This document shows, one piece after another, positions 28,226 to 35,768 of a DNA stretch of 64,000 nucleotides (the stretch's first letter is position 1; every line of letters starts with the position of its first letter). The notes under the pieces are model-generated. The model did no database searches and was not told the origin of the DNA. It was given only the letters and a program-made list of their open reading frames with translations. The translations under genes were made by a program, and so were the position numbers. This stretch comes from Chryseobacterium sp. BLS98 (GTDB lineage Bacteria > Bacteroidota > Bacteroidia > Flavobacteriales > Weeksellaceae), in contig NZ_LFNF01000002.1 of assembly GCF_001045445.1 (NCBI RefSeq), forward strand, positions 248,001 to 312,000. The letters run 5' to 3'.

Positions 28226-29158
28226 CTATGATAACTTCGGTAAGGCTTCTTCTATTCTTTCACGCAATCCTTCGTGCTGTTTTGGCAGCTTTAAGTTTGT
28301 TCCTAACTCATTTAAAGGTTCGTCTACTGTGAATCCGGGGTTGTCTGTTGCAATTTCAAATAAAACACCGCCCGGCTCACGGAAATAAAGGGAATAAAAA
28401 TAATCTCTGTCGATTTTAGGAGTGATGCTTAATCCTGCAGACAGTACTTTTTCACGGAATTCCATTAAAACATTGTCATCTTTTACCCTGAATGCCACGT
28501 GATGGTTGGTTCCTGCCGCATTTCTTCCTGCTAAAATCTTATCGTTTTCGATGATATCCACAAGATTGGCTGTTTCAATGGCATCTGTGGCAAAACGGTA
28601 TCTTTCGCCTTCGTGCTTCTGTAAAGCGTATCCGAAAATATCCGTTAAAACTTTAATGGTAGGATCTGCTTTTTTCAGGGTTAAAGTGATGTTGTGGAAT
28701 CCTTTTAAAGCATTTTCGTCCTTAATATCATCGGTTGTCCAGACTTTTCTGTCATCCGGTGTTGAAGATTCAATGAACTGTAGCTGCAAGCCATCCGGAT
28801 CGTTGAATGAAATCAGTTTTTCGCCGAAAATTTCACCTTCTTCAACTGTAACATTGAATTGGGCCAACCTGTTTTTCCAGAATTCCAAGCTTCCTTCTGG
28901 AACTGAATATCCAATGTGAGTGGCCAAACCGGAACCGTTAGTTCCCTTACCAATTCCCTCCCATGGAAAGAAAGTCAGGATCGTTCCCGGAGTTCCTTCT
29001 TCGTTTCCGAAATAAAAGTGATAGGTTCCCGGATCATCAAAGTTGACAGTTTTCTTTACCAATCTTACACCTAAAACCTGGGTATAAAAATCTAAATTTC
29101 TTTTTGCGTTGTCTGCAATTGCTGTAATATGGTGCAGTCCTAATATTCTATTTTCCAT
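28226..29158 (-). CDS. VOC family ring-cleaving dioxygenase-like protein (MhqA/MhqO type), operon leader
   Basis: 310 residues. Two VOC modules with candidate metal ligands in GLHHITAIADN (residues 9-10), GTNHHVAFRVKD, and GGVLFEIATDNPGFTVDE; subgroup block TPGTILTFFPWEGIGKG. About half identical by eye to the paralogue at 26867-27820, suggesting an old tandem duplication with the GNAT gene between. The open frame extends to 29215, but ATG 29158 gives the same N-terminus as the paralogue and lies downstream of the -7 box, so the longer start is rejected. First gene of the detoxification operon and carries the shared operator. Confidence 0.9.
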   Translation of the reverse strand: MENRILGLHHITAIADNAKRNLDFYTQVLGVRLVKKTVNFDDPGTYHFYFGNEEGTPGTILTFFPWEGIGKGTNGSGLATHIGYSVPEGSLEFWKNRLAQFNVTVEEGEIFGEKLISFNDPDGLQLQFIESSTPDDRKVWTTDDIKDENALKGFHNITLTLKKADPTIKVLTDIFGYALQKHEGERYRFATDAIETANLVDIIENDKILAGRNAAGTNHHVAFRVKDDNVLMEFREKVLSAGLSITPKIDRDYFYSLYFREPGGVLFEIATDNPGFTVDEPLNELGTNLKLPKQHEGLRERIEEALPKLS

Positions 29159-29186
29159 TTTTGCTGATTGTTTAATTTTTATATGA

Positions 29187-29236
29187 CAAATGTATGGCGA
29201 CAGGAAATGCTGCACATTTAACTAGTTTAATAAATT
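29187..29236 (-). promoter_or_regulatory. Shared operator plus -7 element, VOC/esterase operon
   Basis: Minus strand: box with ATTAAACTAGTT (29236 to 29220), 25 nt, TACATTTG (29194 to 29187), then GTCATA as at 19423. Predicted 5' leader is about 20 nt to ATG 29158. Confidence 0.85.
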
Positions 29237-29534
29237 ACACTTTGGGCGGTTTTGTTTTTTAAACTCAGAATAATATTGAAGTATCATTTGTGAAATGATA
29301 TTAGAATAATGGAAGGGTTCCTATATATAATGAATCTCCTTTATCTTTATATAGTATCTATTCAATTTTCATTATAACGAATCTTTCACAACCTTATTTA
29401 AAAGACTTTTCGACAAATTCAGAATGAAAAAGTAAAGGCTAAAACAAATAAAGAACAGAAAAGTGAAGACTCTTATTAAGCTTTAGGAGCATAATTCTAT
29501 ATTTTTCATTTTTTTTTCATCAAAATGAACGGAA
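29237..29534. other. Divergent intergenic centre between two regulon promoters
   Basis: 298 bp separating the outward-facing VOC and alpha/beta hydrolase promoters. AT-rich, no ORF of note, no hairpin strong enough to call. Confidence 0.5.
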
Positions 29535-29579
29535 ATTAATCTAGTTTAATTTCTATAAAAGAAATCCTTACTAAATTTG
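29535..29579 (+). promoter_or_regulatory. Shared operator plus -7 element, alpha/beta hydrolase gene
   Basis: Plus strand ATTAATCTAGTT (29535-29546), 25 nt, TAAATTTG (29572-29579). Box and spacing match the minus-strand members; this copy faces the opposite way, so orientation follows the gene. Confidence 0.8.
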
Positions 29580-29637
29580 CTAAAGAATTAAGAACAAAAC
29601 CAAACAAATATTAACAACAACTTAAAAAAAGTAAATT

Positions 29638-30459
29638 ATGAGCACATTAAAACTAAAAGACGGAACAGAAATTTTTTATAAAGATCAGGGAGAAGGACCT
29701 GTACTGATGTTTCACCACGGATGGCCATTGTCATCAGACGATTGGGATGCACAGGTAATTTTCTTCCTTCAGAGAGGATACAGAGTGGTAACGCATGACA
29801 GAAGAGGCCACGGCCGTTCCAGCCAGAATATTTACAATCATACGATTGAGCAGTACGCTTCTGATGCGGCTGAGCTGGTAGAATTCCTGGATTTGAAGGA
29901 CGTAGTTCACATTGGCCACTCTACAGGTGGTGGTGAAGTGATCCGTTATGTCAATAAATATTCTAACGGAAGAGCGAAAAAAGCAGTTTTAATCAGTGCT
30001 GTTCCGCCAGTAATGGTAAAAAGCGAAAACAATCCTGATGGTGTTCCAATGGAGGTTTTCGACAATATCAGAGACCAAACCCTGAATAACAGAAACCAAT
30101 TTTATATAGATCTTACAGTTCCTTTCTACGGATACAACAGAGAAGGTGCCGATGTTAAAGAAGGAATCCAGAGAAACTGGTGGAGACAGGGAATGATGGG
30201 TGGAATTGTTGCTCATTATGACGGTATCAAAGCCTTTTCTGAAACAGATTTCACGGAAGATCTGAAAGCCGTTGATATCCCGGTTCTTCTACTGCACGGA
30301 GAAGATGATCAGATTGTTCCGATTGAAAATTCGGCCATCAAATCTGCAAAATTACTGAAGAACGGTAAGCTGATTACGTATCCGGGGTTCCCTCACGGAA
30401 TGCCGACTACGGAACACGCAACCATCAATAAAGATCTTTTGGAGTTTATCCAGTTATAA
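29638..30459 (+). CDS. Alpha/beta hydrolase, non-heme chloroperoxidase-like
   Basis: 273 residues, the standard length. Oxyanion region PVLMFHHGWPLSSDDWDAQ, nucleophile S95 in HIGHSTGGGEV, acid in LLLHGEDDQIVPIE, and His in YPGFPHGMPTTEH. The GHSTGG elbow and FPHGMP ending match cofactor-free haloperoxidase/perhydrolase relatives, which generally act as esterases. No signal peptide. Divergently transcribed from the VOC operon with its own copy of the shared operator, so it is likely co-induced; followed by a good terminator. Confidence 0.9.
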   Translation: MSTLKLKDGTEIFYKDQGEGPVLMFHHGWPLSSDDWDAQVIFFLQRGYRVVTHDRRGHGRSSQNIYNHTIEQYASDAAELVEFLDLKDVVHIGHSTGGGEVIRYVNKYSNGRAKKAVLISAVPPVMVKSENNPDGVPMEVFDNIRDQTLNNRNQFYIDLTVPFYGYNREGADVKEGIQRNWWRQGMMGGIVAHYDGIKAFSETDFTEDLKAVDIPVLLLHGEDDQIVPIENSAIKSAKLLKNGKLITYPGFPHGMPTTEHATINKDLLEFIQL

Positions 30460-30480
30460 CGAACTTATTATAGTATAGAA

Positions 30481-30509
30481 AAGGTGAATCTTGTGATTCG
30501 CCTTTTTTT
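30481..30509 (+). terminator. Intrinsic terminator of the alpha/beta hydrolase gene
   Basis: Stem AAGGTGAATC / GATTCGCCTT (one G-T pair) with TTGT loop and a T-tail, 21 nt after the stop codon. Confidence 0.88.
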
Positions 30510-30510
30510 A

Positions 30511-30678
30511 TTTCCCGCAGATCTCACGGATTTACACAGATGCTTATGCTATACTTTATGGGTAAAATTATGAAGCAATCATTCGTGCAATCTGTGAAAT
30601 CCGTGGGAAGAAATGAGAAAACCGCTGTTTTTTAAATCCCACAGATCCCACGTATTTACACAGATGTTTGTGCTATAC
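30511..30678. repeat. ACAGAT-type dispersed repeat, one full and one half copy
   Basis: 30511-30608 has degenerate inverted arms (TTTCCCGCAGATCTCACGG ... AATCTGTGAAATCCGTGGGA). 30637-30678 repeats the left arm (ATCCCACAGATCCCACGT, then TTTACACAGATGTTTGTGCTATAC, against TTTACACAGATGCTTATGCTATAC at 30531-30554). A third relative is at 59924-59958. The short frame at 30613-30819 that overlaps this is not considered a gene. Confidence 0.7.
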
Positions 30679-30858
30679 ATTATTCAGAGTAAGTATTTGA
30701 ATTCAATTTTCAAAATAAAATCTTGCCATATGCCAAGAGGTAAAAAAAATTTAAAATATAAATTCGAGTCAATATATCGCCAATTAAACCTTAAGGCAAT
30801 AATTAAATATTTTGCTTAAAATAGCTTAACATCCTTAAGGAAACTAAAAATAATCTAT

Positions 30859-31332
30859 ATGGAAAATTATAATAATACAGTACAACTGGATGCTCATCCG
30901 GAAAGCGTATTTGGCGCCCTGACCAATGGCATACCCTTTTGGTGGACAGAGATGTTTGAAGGTTCTTCCAATGAACAGGATAAATCTTTTACTATTCATT
31001 TCGGGGAACATATTTTTAAAAAGTTTAAAGTACAGGAACTGATTCCTGGTAAAAAAGCAGTATGGTACGTGGAAGATTCATTGTTGAATATTTCAGGATT
31101 AAAAAATCAAAAAGAATGGATCGGCACAACAATTATTTGGGAAATCACTGAGAACAGCGGTGGAACAGAATTACATCTTACCCATCTCGGATTGCATCCC
31201 GATACTGAATGTTACGAAATCTGCACAGACGGATGGAAACAATTTACTGCAAGCTTGAAATTATACCTGGAAACAGGCAGAGGCACCCCCTTTCTGAATC
31301 AAGAGCAGTCATCAACGGAAGTGGCATCATAG
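30859..31332 (+). CDS. SRPBCC/AHSA1-like (START-fold) protein
   Basis: 157 residues. N-terminal VQLDAHPESVFGALTNGIPFWWTEMFEG and C-terminal GTTIIWEITENSGGTELHLTHLGLHPDTECYEICTDGWKQFTASLKLYLETG follow the SRPBCC/AHSA1 pattern of a helix-grip ligand pocket. Such proteins bind hydrophobic ligands or assist stress responses; the ligand is unknown. Cytoplasmic, monocistronic. A TAnnTTTG box was not found upstream. Confidence 0.8.
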   Translation: MENYNNTVQLDAHPESVFGALTNGIPFWWTEMFEGSSNEQDKSFTIHFGEHIFKKFKVQELIPGKKAVWYVEDSLLNISGLKNQKEWIGTTIIWEITENSGGTELHLTHLGLHPDTECYEICTDGWKQFTASLKLYLETGRGTPFLNQEQSSTEVAS

Positions 31333-31474
31333 ACGTTTAACGTCATATTTACAATATTCTTTTCATTTGTACAAAATCCAACAGAAAATGTTATAAAATA
31401 AGAAGCTAAAATATCAACGCTCAAACCCTTTAAATCGTTACATTAGCACCGAATTAAAATGCGTTGAGATTTCT

Positions 31475-33874
31475 ATGAAAAATATGTTCTTCGTATTGCT
31501 TATTTCCATGGTACAACCTGTATTGGCACAAACTAAACTGGAAAAAGCAATTACCCGTCTTGAGAATTACGGACAAGAAAAAGTATACCTGCTTACCGAT
31601 AAATCACAGTATGCAGCTGGTGACAAAATGTGGTTTAAAAGTTTTGTATTTGATGGGTATAACCGTTCTGCATTATCTACCACTCTATTTGTTGAACTGT
31701 ACAATTCTGATAAAAAATTAATAGATTGGAAAACGGTACTCCTGACCAATGGTGAAGGAAGCGGAGATTTTCAACTGAAAGAAAACCTTCCCGAACAGGT
31801 GTATTTTGTAAGAGCTTATACGCCTTACATGACCAATTTTAACGAAGATTTTCAGGTGGTGAAAACCATTCCGGTGTACAATCCCCACTCCACAGAATCA
31901 TTGGTAATTTCTAAGAACTCTGATTGGTCTGCAAAAGCCTTTCCGGAAGGCGGAACTTTCATTAACGGGGTTCCTTCGAAATTTGCCGTAAGATTATCTA
32001 GCAATACTTCCCTGCCGGAAAACTGGTCCGGAAAAGTAATAGATACCCAAAATCCCAATGTCCCTGTTACTACATTTAAATCTTTTGACAGAAATGTCGC
32101 CTCTTTTAAAATAACTCCTGCTTCAGGAAAAAAATACCAGGTAATTATTCAGGACAATGCAGGAAAAAACCAGACTATAGATTTGCCACAGGTTGCAGAC
32201 AGCGGCCTCAATTTACAGGTGTACAGCTCTAAAGAAGGCGTTAAATATACCCTAAAAGGCGTCAACCTGAAACAACAGCTTCAAAATTATAAAATTGTAG
32301 GAACCATTAATAATCACCTGGCCTATAAAGCCAATATCAATCAGTTAACCAACGAAGCTACAAGTCTTATTCCTACAAAAATAAGCAATGGAGCCAACGG
32401 TATTCTGCAATTAGCCATTTTTGATGAGCAAGACAATCTGGTTGCCAAAAGACTTTGCTTTATAAAACCCGGCAATTTAAAGATTGAGAAAGCAGAAATT
32501 GTAGGCCAGAACATAAAACAAACCCCAAGATCTTTTAACAGCATTGATCTTTCCCCGGAGTCTTATTTTAAAAATTATACCGTTCTGGTAAGTGAGGACG
32601 ACGGTACCCAAAACCCGGAAGAAGAAAATATACTGAGCGCACTTTGGTTAACGGGAGATTTTACTGCAAAAATAGACAGCCCGGCGCAATATTTTTCTCA
32701 AAATGCCAATACTGAAGCTTTGGACGCACTCCTTATTTCTGAAAGCTGGCAGAGATTCGACTGGAATGCCTTACTTAGCGGGTCTGTGCCCACCATTAAA
32801 ACGAATTCCCAACCCTATCTTTCTTACAAGGTAAAGCCCATTAAAAATGGCTCCATGCTGATCAACACCCCTGTAAACTTAGTCTTGAGATTAGGTAAAA
32901 ATGAACCTTCCATTAATCAATTTATAACAGATCAAAACGGATATGCTTATTTAAATAACATTACCTATGATGAACCTCTCGATGTTTCATTGTTTGTGAA
33001 TTCAGAAAATAATAAAGAATCCGGCACTGATAATTTATTCGTCACTGTAGAACCATTAGTAAATCCCGTATCATTTAACGGCAATTTCCCGGGGACAAAA
33101 TATACATTAGTAAAAGCCGGTGAAAATAAAACCGTTTCTCCAACCATTTCCAGGGCTATCAACACTCAGAAAAACACAAAAAAAATCGAGAATGCTGATG
33201 TGCAGATTGAAGAAGTAAAACTGGTAGGAAAAAAGCAGGATCCCAAAGAAGAGCTGGACAAACAACTGTCCACAGGAATGTTTAGCTCTATGAATTCCAC
33301 TATATTCGATTTCGTGAATGAAGACCAGCATGTTGCGGGATCCAATAATATATTCGACTGGCTACAGGGACGGGCGGCCGGTTTAACGTTTCAACGGAAT
33401 AATTCAGGAGTTAATGTCCCTTATATCCGCAATCAGCAGGCTAAGCTGTATTTAGATGAAATACCTACCGATCCTTCAATGATTGCCAACCTTCCTGTCA
33501 GCAATATCGCTATGGTAAAAATTCTTAAAGGAGCCGGATTAATTGGTGATGCAGTACTCATCTATACCATGAAAGGGAATATGAAATCTAAAAGCAATGA
33601 AAAAGAAGCGCAGAAAAACAATTCATCTGTCATAAAAGGATATGATAAACCTTCGGAATTTCCTATCGAAATGCTGGATAATGATGATCCTGCAAAGAAA
33701 ATTGAAAACGATACCCGGGAAACCCTTTACTGGAATCCCAATTTATTCGACAGCGATTATGTTCCTCCAAGAATTAAATTCTTTAATAACGACAGCGCCA
33801 AACAGTACAAAGTGCTGATCATAAGCTTTGATGAAGACGACAATCTTCTTTATGATCAGAAAATCTTTAAATAA
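31475..33874 (+). CDS. Secreted MG2-like protein with TonB-plug-like C-terminal domain
   Basis: 799 residues, signal peptide MKNMFFVLLISMVQPVLAQ. The first part (KVYLLTDKSQYAAGDKMWFKSFVFDG, then EQVYFVRAYTPYMTNFNEDF) is the macroglobulin MG2-like module frequent in Bacteroidetes. The centre is Ig/beta rich. Residues about 620-710 (IFDWLQGRAAGLTFQRN ... LYLDEIPTDPSMIANLPVSNIAMVKILKGAG) resemble the plug domain of TonB-dependent receptors, with no barrel after it. These proteins are periplasmic or outer-membrane associated; function is uncharacterised. Monocistronic, strong terminator. Confidence 0.8.
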   Translation: MKNMFFVLLISMVQPVLAQTKLEKAITRLENYGQEKVYLLTDKSQYAAGDKMWFKSFVFDGYNRSALSTTLFVELYNSDKKLIDWKTVLLTNGEGSGDFQLKENLPEQVYFVRAYTPYMTNFNEDFQVVKTIPVYNPHSTESLVISKNSDWSAKAFPEGGTFINGVPSKFAVRLSSNTSLPENWSGKVIDTQNPNVPVTTFKSFDRNVASFKITPASGKKYQVIIQDNAGKNQTIDLPQVADSGLNLQVYSSKEGVKYTLKGVNLKQQLQNYKIVGTINNHLAYKANINQLTNEATSLIPTKISNGANGILQLAIFDEQDNLVAKRLCFIKPGNLKIEKAEIVGQNIKQTPRSFNSIDLSPESYFKNYTVLVSEDDGTQNPEEENILSALWLTGDFTAKIDSPAQYFSQNANTEALDALLISESWQRFDWNALLSGSVPTIKTNSQPYLSYKVKPIKNGSMLINTPVNLVLRLGKNEPSINQFITDQNGYAYLNNITYDEPLDVSLFVNSENNKESGTDNLFVTVEPLVNPVSFNGNFPGTKYTLVKAGENKTVSPTISRAINTQKNTKKIENADVQIEEVKLVGKKQDPKEELDKQLSTGMFSSMNSTIFDFVNEDQHVAGSNNIFDWLQGRAAGLTFQRNNSGVNVPYIRNQQAKLYLDEIPTDPSMIANLPVSNIAMVKILKGAGLIGDAVLIYTMKGNMKSKSNEKEAQKNNSSVIKGYDKPSEFPIEMLDNDDPAKKIENDTRETLYWNPNLFDSDYVPPRIKFFNNDSAKQYKVLIISFDEDDNLLYDQKIFK

Positions 33875-33891
33875 TAACGTTCTCCGGATTC

Positions 33892-33925
33892 AAAAGCCTT
33901 TCAGTTTTTCTGAAAGGCTTTTTGT
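33892..33925 (+). terminator. Intrinsic terminator
   Basis: Perfect 13-bp stem AAAAGCCTTTCAG / CTGAAAGGCTTTT with a TTTTT loop and T-rich tail, 18 nt after the stop of the MG2-like gene. Confidence 0.92.
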
Positions 33926-34033
33926 TTATTTCAATTCAACATTTTAAGCAGTTTATTTTTTATTGTCTTTTTTAAGGTTTTTGGAAAGAATTTTTTGGAA
34001 TTCTGAATGAGAACCGTCGAGCGGACCGTTTTT

Positions 34034-34202
34034 TTAACGCAAAGGTTTTATAATACTCTTTTGATTTTAAGGAAAGCAAAGGATAGCGTTTCACCGCTGA
34101 TGAAGCGGATAGATAAAACGCCTGCTTCATCGAATCAATCCTCGATTGATTCCTTCTTTGCTTCCTAAACTATGCATTATTAAAAATAAGCCTTTGCGTT
34201 AA
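34034..34202. repeat. MITE-like element with 12-bp terminal inverted repeats
   Basis: Ends are TTAACGCAAAGG (34034-34045) and CCTTTGCGTTAA (34191-34202), perfect complements. Inside are hairpins GATGAAGC / GCTTCATC and GAATCAATC-CTC-GATTGATTC. Length 169 bp, no ORF. No target-site duplication was identified with certainty. Non-autonomous repeat is the best reading. Confidence 0.7.
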
Positions 34203-34229
34203 TAAAATTCTATTCGTTCGCTGCATGTA

Positions 34230-34751
34230 TTATTTCCCTTTCCTCTCAAGAATAAGGTGGGCTGCATCCAGCATTTTCAGCAGGTGGATGTACGGGCTTA
34301 CGATATTTCTTTCCGGCAGATGGTCGTAGGCTCCCAGTGAGAAATAAACCATCCCGGACATAAAATAATCGAATTCCTGTATGCTGTACTCTTTGAATGC
34401 TTTCCTGAATACCAGCAGCGGATTTTGGTATTCCTTCTCCGAAAGCAGGCCGAGAACCAATGGAGAAGCACTTTCCAGCTGAGTATCTGCGATCCGTTTC
34501 TTTTCTTTCAGCATCATGAAGTAGCCTGCACGCACAAACGACCGCATAGACTGGTGAAACTGAAAGATAACGGCCGAATCTTCCTTTATCCATGTATTTC
34601 TTTTTACAGCGTAATTCATAATGCTGTTTAGCTGTTTTTTAGAGGATGCCAGATCGTTGAACCGGAAAAACGTTTCCATCAGTTGTAGCCCGGAGCGCTT
34701 CCTGCCGCCTTCCCAAAGCCGGGGCTCAAAATGTATTCTTGTTTTTTTCAT
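34230..34751 (-). CDS. Hypothetical helical protein
   Basis: 173 residues from ATG 34751 (MKKTRIHFEPRLWEGGRKRSG). The open frame extends to 34907, but that part is cysteine-rich, atypical and lies in a structured leader, so the shorter start is preferred. The protein is basic and predicted all-helical with no signal peptide or membrane segment: LMETFFRFNDLASSKKQLNSI, FHQSMRSFVRAGYFMMLKE, SPYIHLLKMLDAAHLILERKG. I recognise no family. It is downstream of a strongly structured RNA candidate on the same strand, within a small accessory patch. Confidence 0.65.
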   Translation of the reverse strand: MKKTRIHFEPRLWEGGRKRSGLQLMETFFRFNDLASSKKQLNSIMNYAVKRNTWIKEDSAVIFQFHQSMRSFVRAGYFMMLKEKKRIADTQLESASPLVLGLLSEKEYQNPLLVFRKAFKEYSIQEFDYFMSGMVYFSLGAYDHLPERNIVSPYIHLLKMLDAAHLILERKGK

Positions 34752-34959
34752 GCGTTTGTATTTGTAATGAATGATTTTATAATATCTGTTTCTGTGGCCA
34801 TAAGAAGGAAGTCCGCCTGAACTTCCTTCCCGTACAGGCCAGAAAAAATATGATAATATTTGTGTTCCCGTGAAAGCCCTGAAGCCGCAATGGATTGTAC
34901 ACTCCATTGTACCCTATCATGATACTTTATATGGTGAAGCGGCTTAGAAAAAGATTGTA

Positions 34960-34991
34960 GAAAACAGAACGGCATGAAAATAAAACGGCAT
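34960..34991. repeat. Two tandem 16-bp repeats
   Basis: GAAAACAGAACGGCAT and GAAAATAAAACGGCAT lie back to back, 14 of 16 bases alike, in the leader between the hypothetical gene and the structured RNA candidate. Confidence 0.75.
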
Positions 34992-35007
34992 GGGACTCTA
35001 CAATATC

Positions 35008-35178
35008 CGCTCTGAGGTACTGGTATACCTTACGTACAGATAAGAGAGCCCACGCCTAGGTCGTGAGCTTCTAGCTTATCATCTCGTACGCTTAAAATTA
35101 CCAGTTTTCAGAGCGAGATTCTAAGCAATAGCTTCTAATATTCTTTGAAGTATCGCAAAGCTACTTTTATTGTAACTT
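35008..35178 (-). ncRNA. Candidate structured RNA (long multi-segment hairpin)
   Basis: Four nested stems align along one axis: CGCTCTGA/TCAGAGCG (35008-15 with 35108-15), ACTGGTA/TACCAGT (35019-25 with 35099-105), CGTAC..GATAAG/CTTATC..GTACG (35033-44 with 35075-90), and CACG/CGTG with flanking pairs (35046-54 with 35062-71). One inner mismatch (C with A) becomes a U-G pair only in a minus-strand transcript. TATATTTG (35192 to 35185) would start such a transcript near 35178. It could be a free ncRNA or the leader of the hypothetical gene. Class not recognised; resemblance to 6S-like long hairpins is only of shape. Confidence 0.5.
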
Positions 35179-35208
35179 ATTTTGCAAATATAAAATAATT
35201 TTTCAAAT

Positions 35209-35224
35209 ATGTACTATAGTACAT
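35209..35224. promoter_or_regulatory. 16-bp perfect palindrome, likely operator of the XRE regulator
   Basis: ATGTACTATAGTACAT is fully self-complementary. It lies 34 nt before the XRE gene start and 17 nt upstream of the outward TATATTTG element, so one dimer could control both directions. Confidence 0.65.
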
Positions 35225-35258
35225 AATATTTTTTGATGTTTTTCATTCACTTTGACTT

Positions 35259-35540
35259 ATGAATGAATCATTAGACGAAATAGAAAGATTTGTTATAAAA
35301 CGTATAAAAGAAATACGCGAAACAAAAGGTATTACCCAAGAAGAGTTATCTCTTTCGATTGGTAAGAATATTGGATTCATTTCACAAATAGAGGCACCTT
35401 CTAAAAAAGCTAAATATAACTTAATTCACTTAAATTTAATTGCAATAGCATTAGGTTGTTCAATTAAGGATTTCATACCTGATGAACCAATTAAAGAAAA
35501 GAAATACGATATTAAAGAAATTAAAACAAAAAAATCCTGA
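35259..35540 (+). CDS. XRE-family helix-turn-helix regulator
   Basis: 93 residues with one HTH_XRE domain at about 10-70: IKRIKEIRETKGITQEELSLSIGKNIGFISQIE, then LIHLNLIAIALGCSIKDFIPDE. The lysine-rich tail (KEKKYDIKEIKTKKS) is disordered-looking. No partner domain, so a repressor or defence-island controller is plausible. A perfect palindrome sits just upstream. AT-rich relative to neighbours, in line with transfer. Its stop codon lies inside its own terminator stem. Confidence 0.9.
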   Translation: MNESLDEIERFVIKRIKEIRETKGITQEELSLSIGKNIGFISQIEAPSKKAKYNLIHLNLIAIALGCSIKDFIPDEPIKEKKYDIKEIKTKKS

Positions 35541-35558
35541 CGAAAGTTGGGATTTTTT
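35530..35558 (+). terminator. Terminator with GAAA tetraloop overlapping the XRE stop codon
   Basis: AATCCTGAC-GAAA-GTTGGGATT (two wobble pairs) closed by A-run and followed by six T. The TGA stop is part of the stem. Confidence 0.85.
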
Positions 35559-35768
35559 ATGTCGAAATTCCGTGAAAATACGGATACAAAAATTTATGAT
35601 GATTTTTATTTTTGCTTTTTACAGCTTTCCGTAAAAAGCAAATTATATTGATTTATATATTTGTTATAGATTATATTTTTATAAAATCAATTAGAAGCAG
35701 TTTTAAGCGACAGTTATAATTTTTAAGAAAGTAAGTTTTACATATTTAACCAAACTACGATATCTATC

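Noticed and set aside
29159..29215. Upstream start of the VOC gene adding 19 residues
   Set aside because: It overlaps the -7 element and the paralogue begins at the position equivalent to ATG 29158.
30613..30819. 68-codon frame after the alpha/beta hydrolase
   Set aside because: Overlaps a dispersed repeat, has no motif or good start context.
34230..34751. Hypothetical gene as RteC or ToxN
   Set aside because: Length and context tempt, but the residues do not match what I know of either family.
34752..34907. N-terminal extension of the hypothetical protein at 34230
   Set aside because: Cysteine-rich and unlike the rest; the region fits a leader with repeats better than coding sequence.
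35008..35178. Assignment of the structured RNA as 6S-Flavo, retron msr-msd or attC
   Set aside because: No reverse transcriptase or integrase nearby, and I cannot match consensus sequences; only the hairpin shape is similar.
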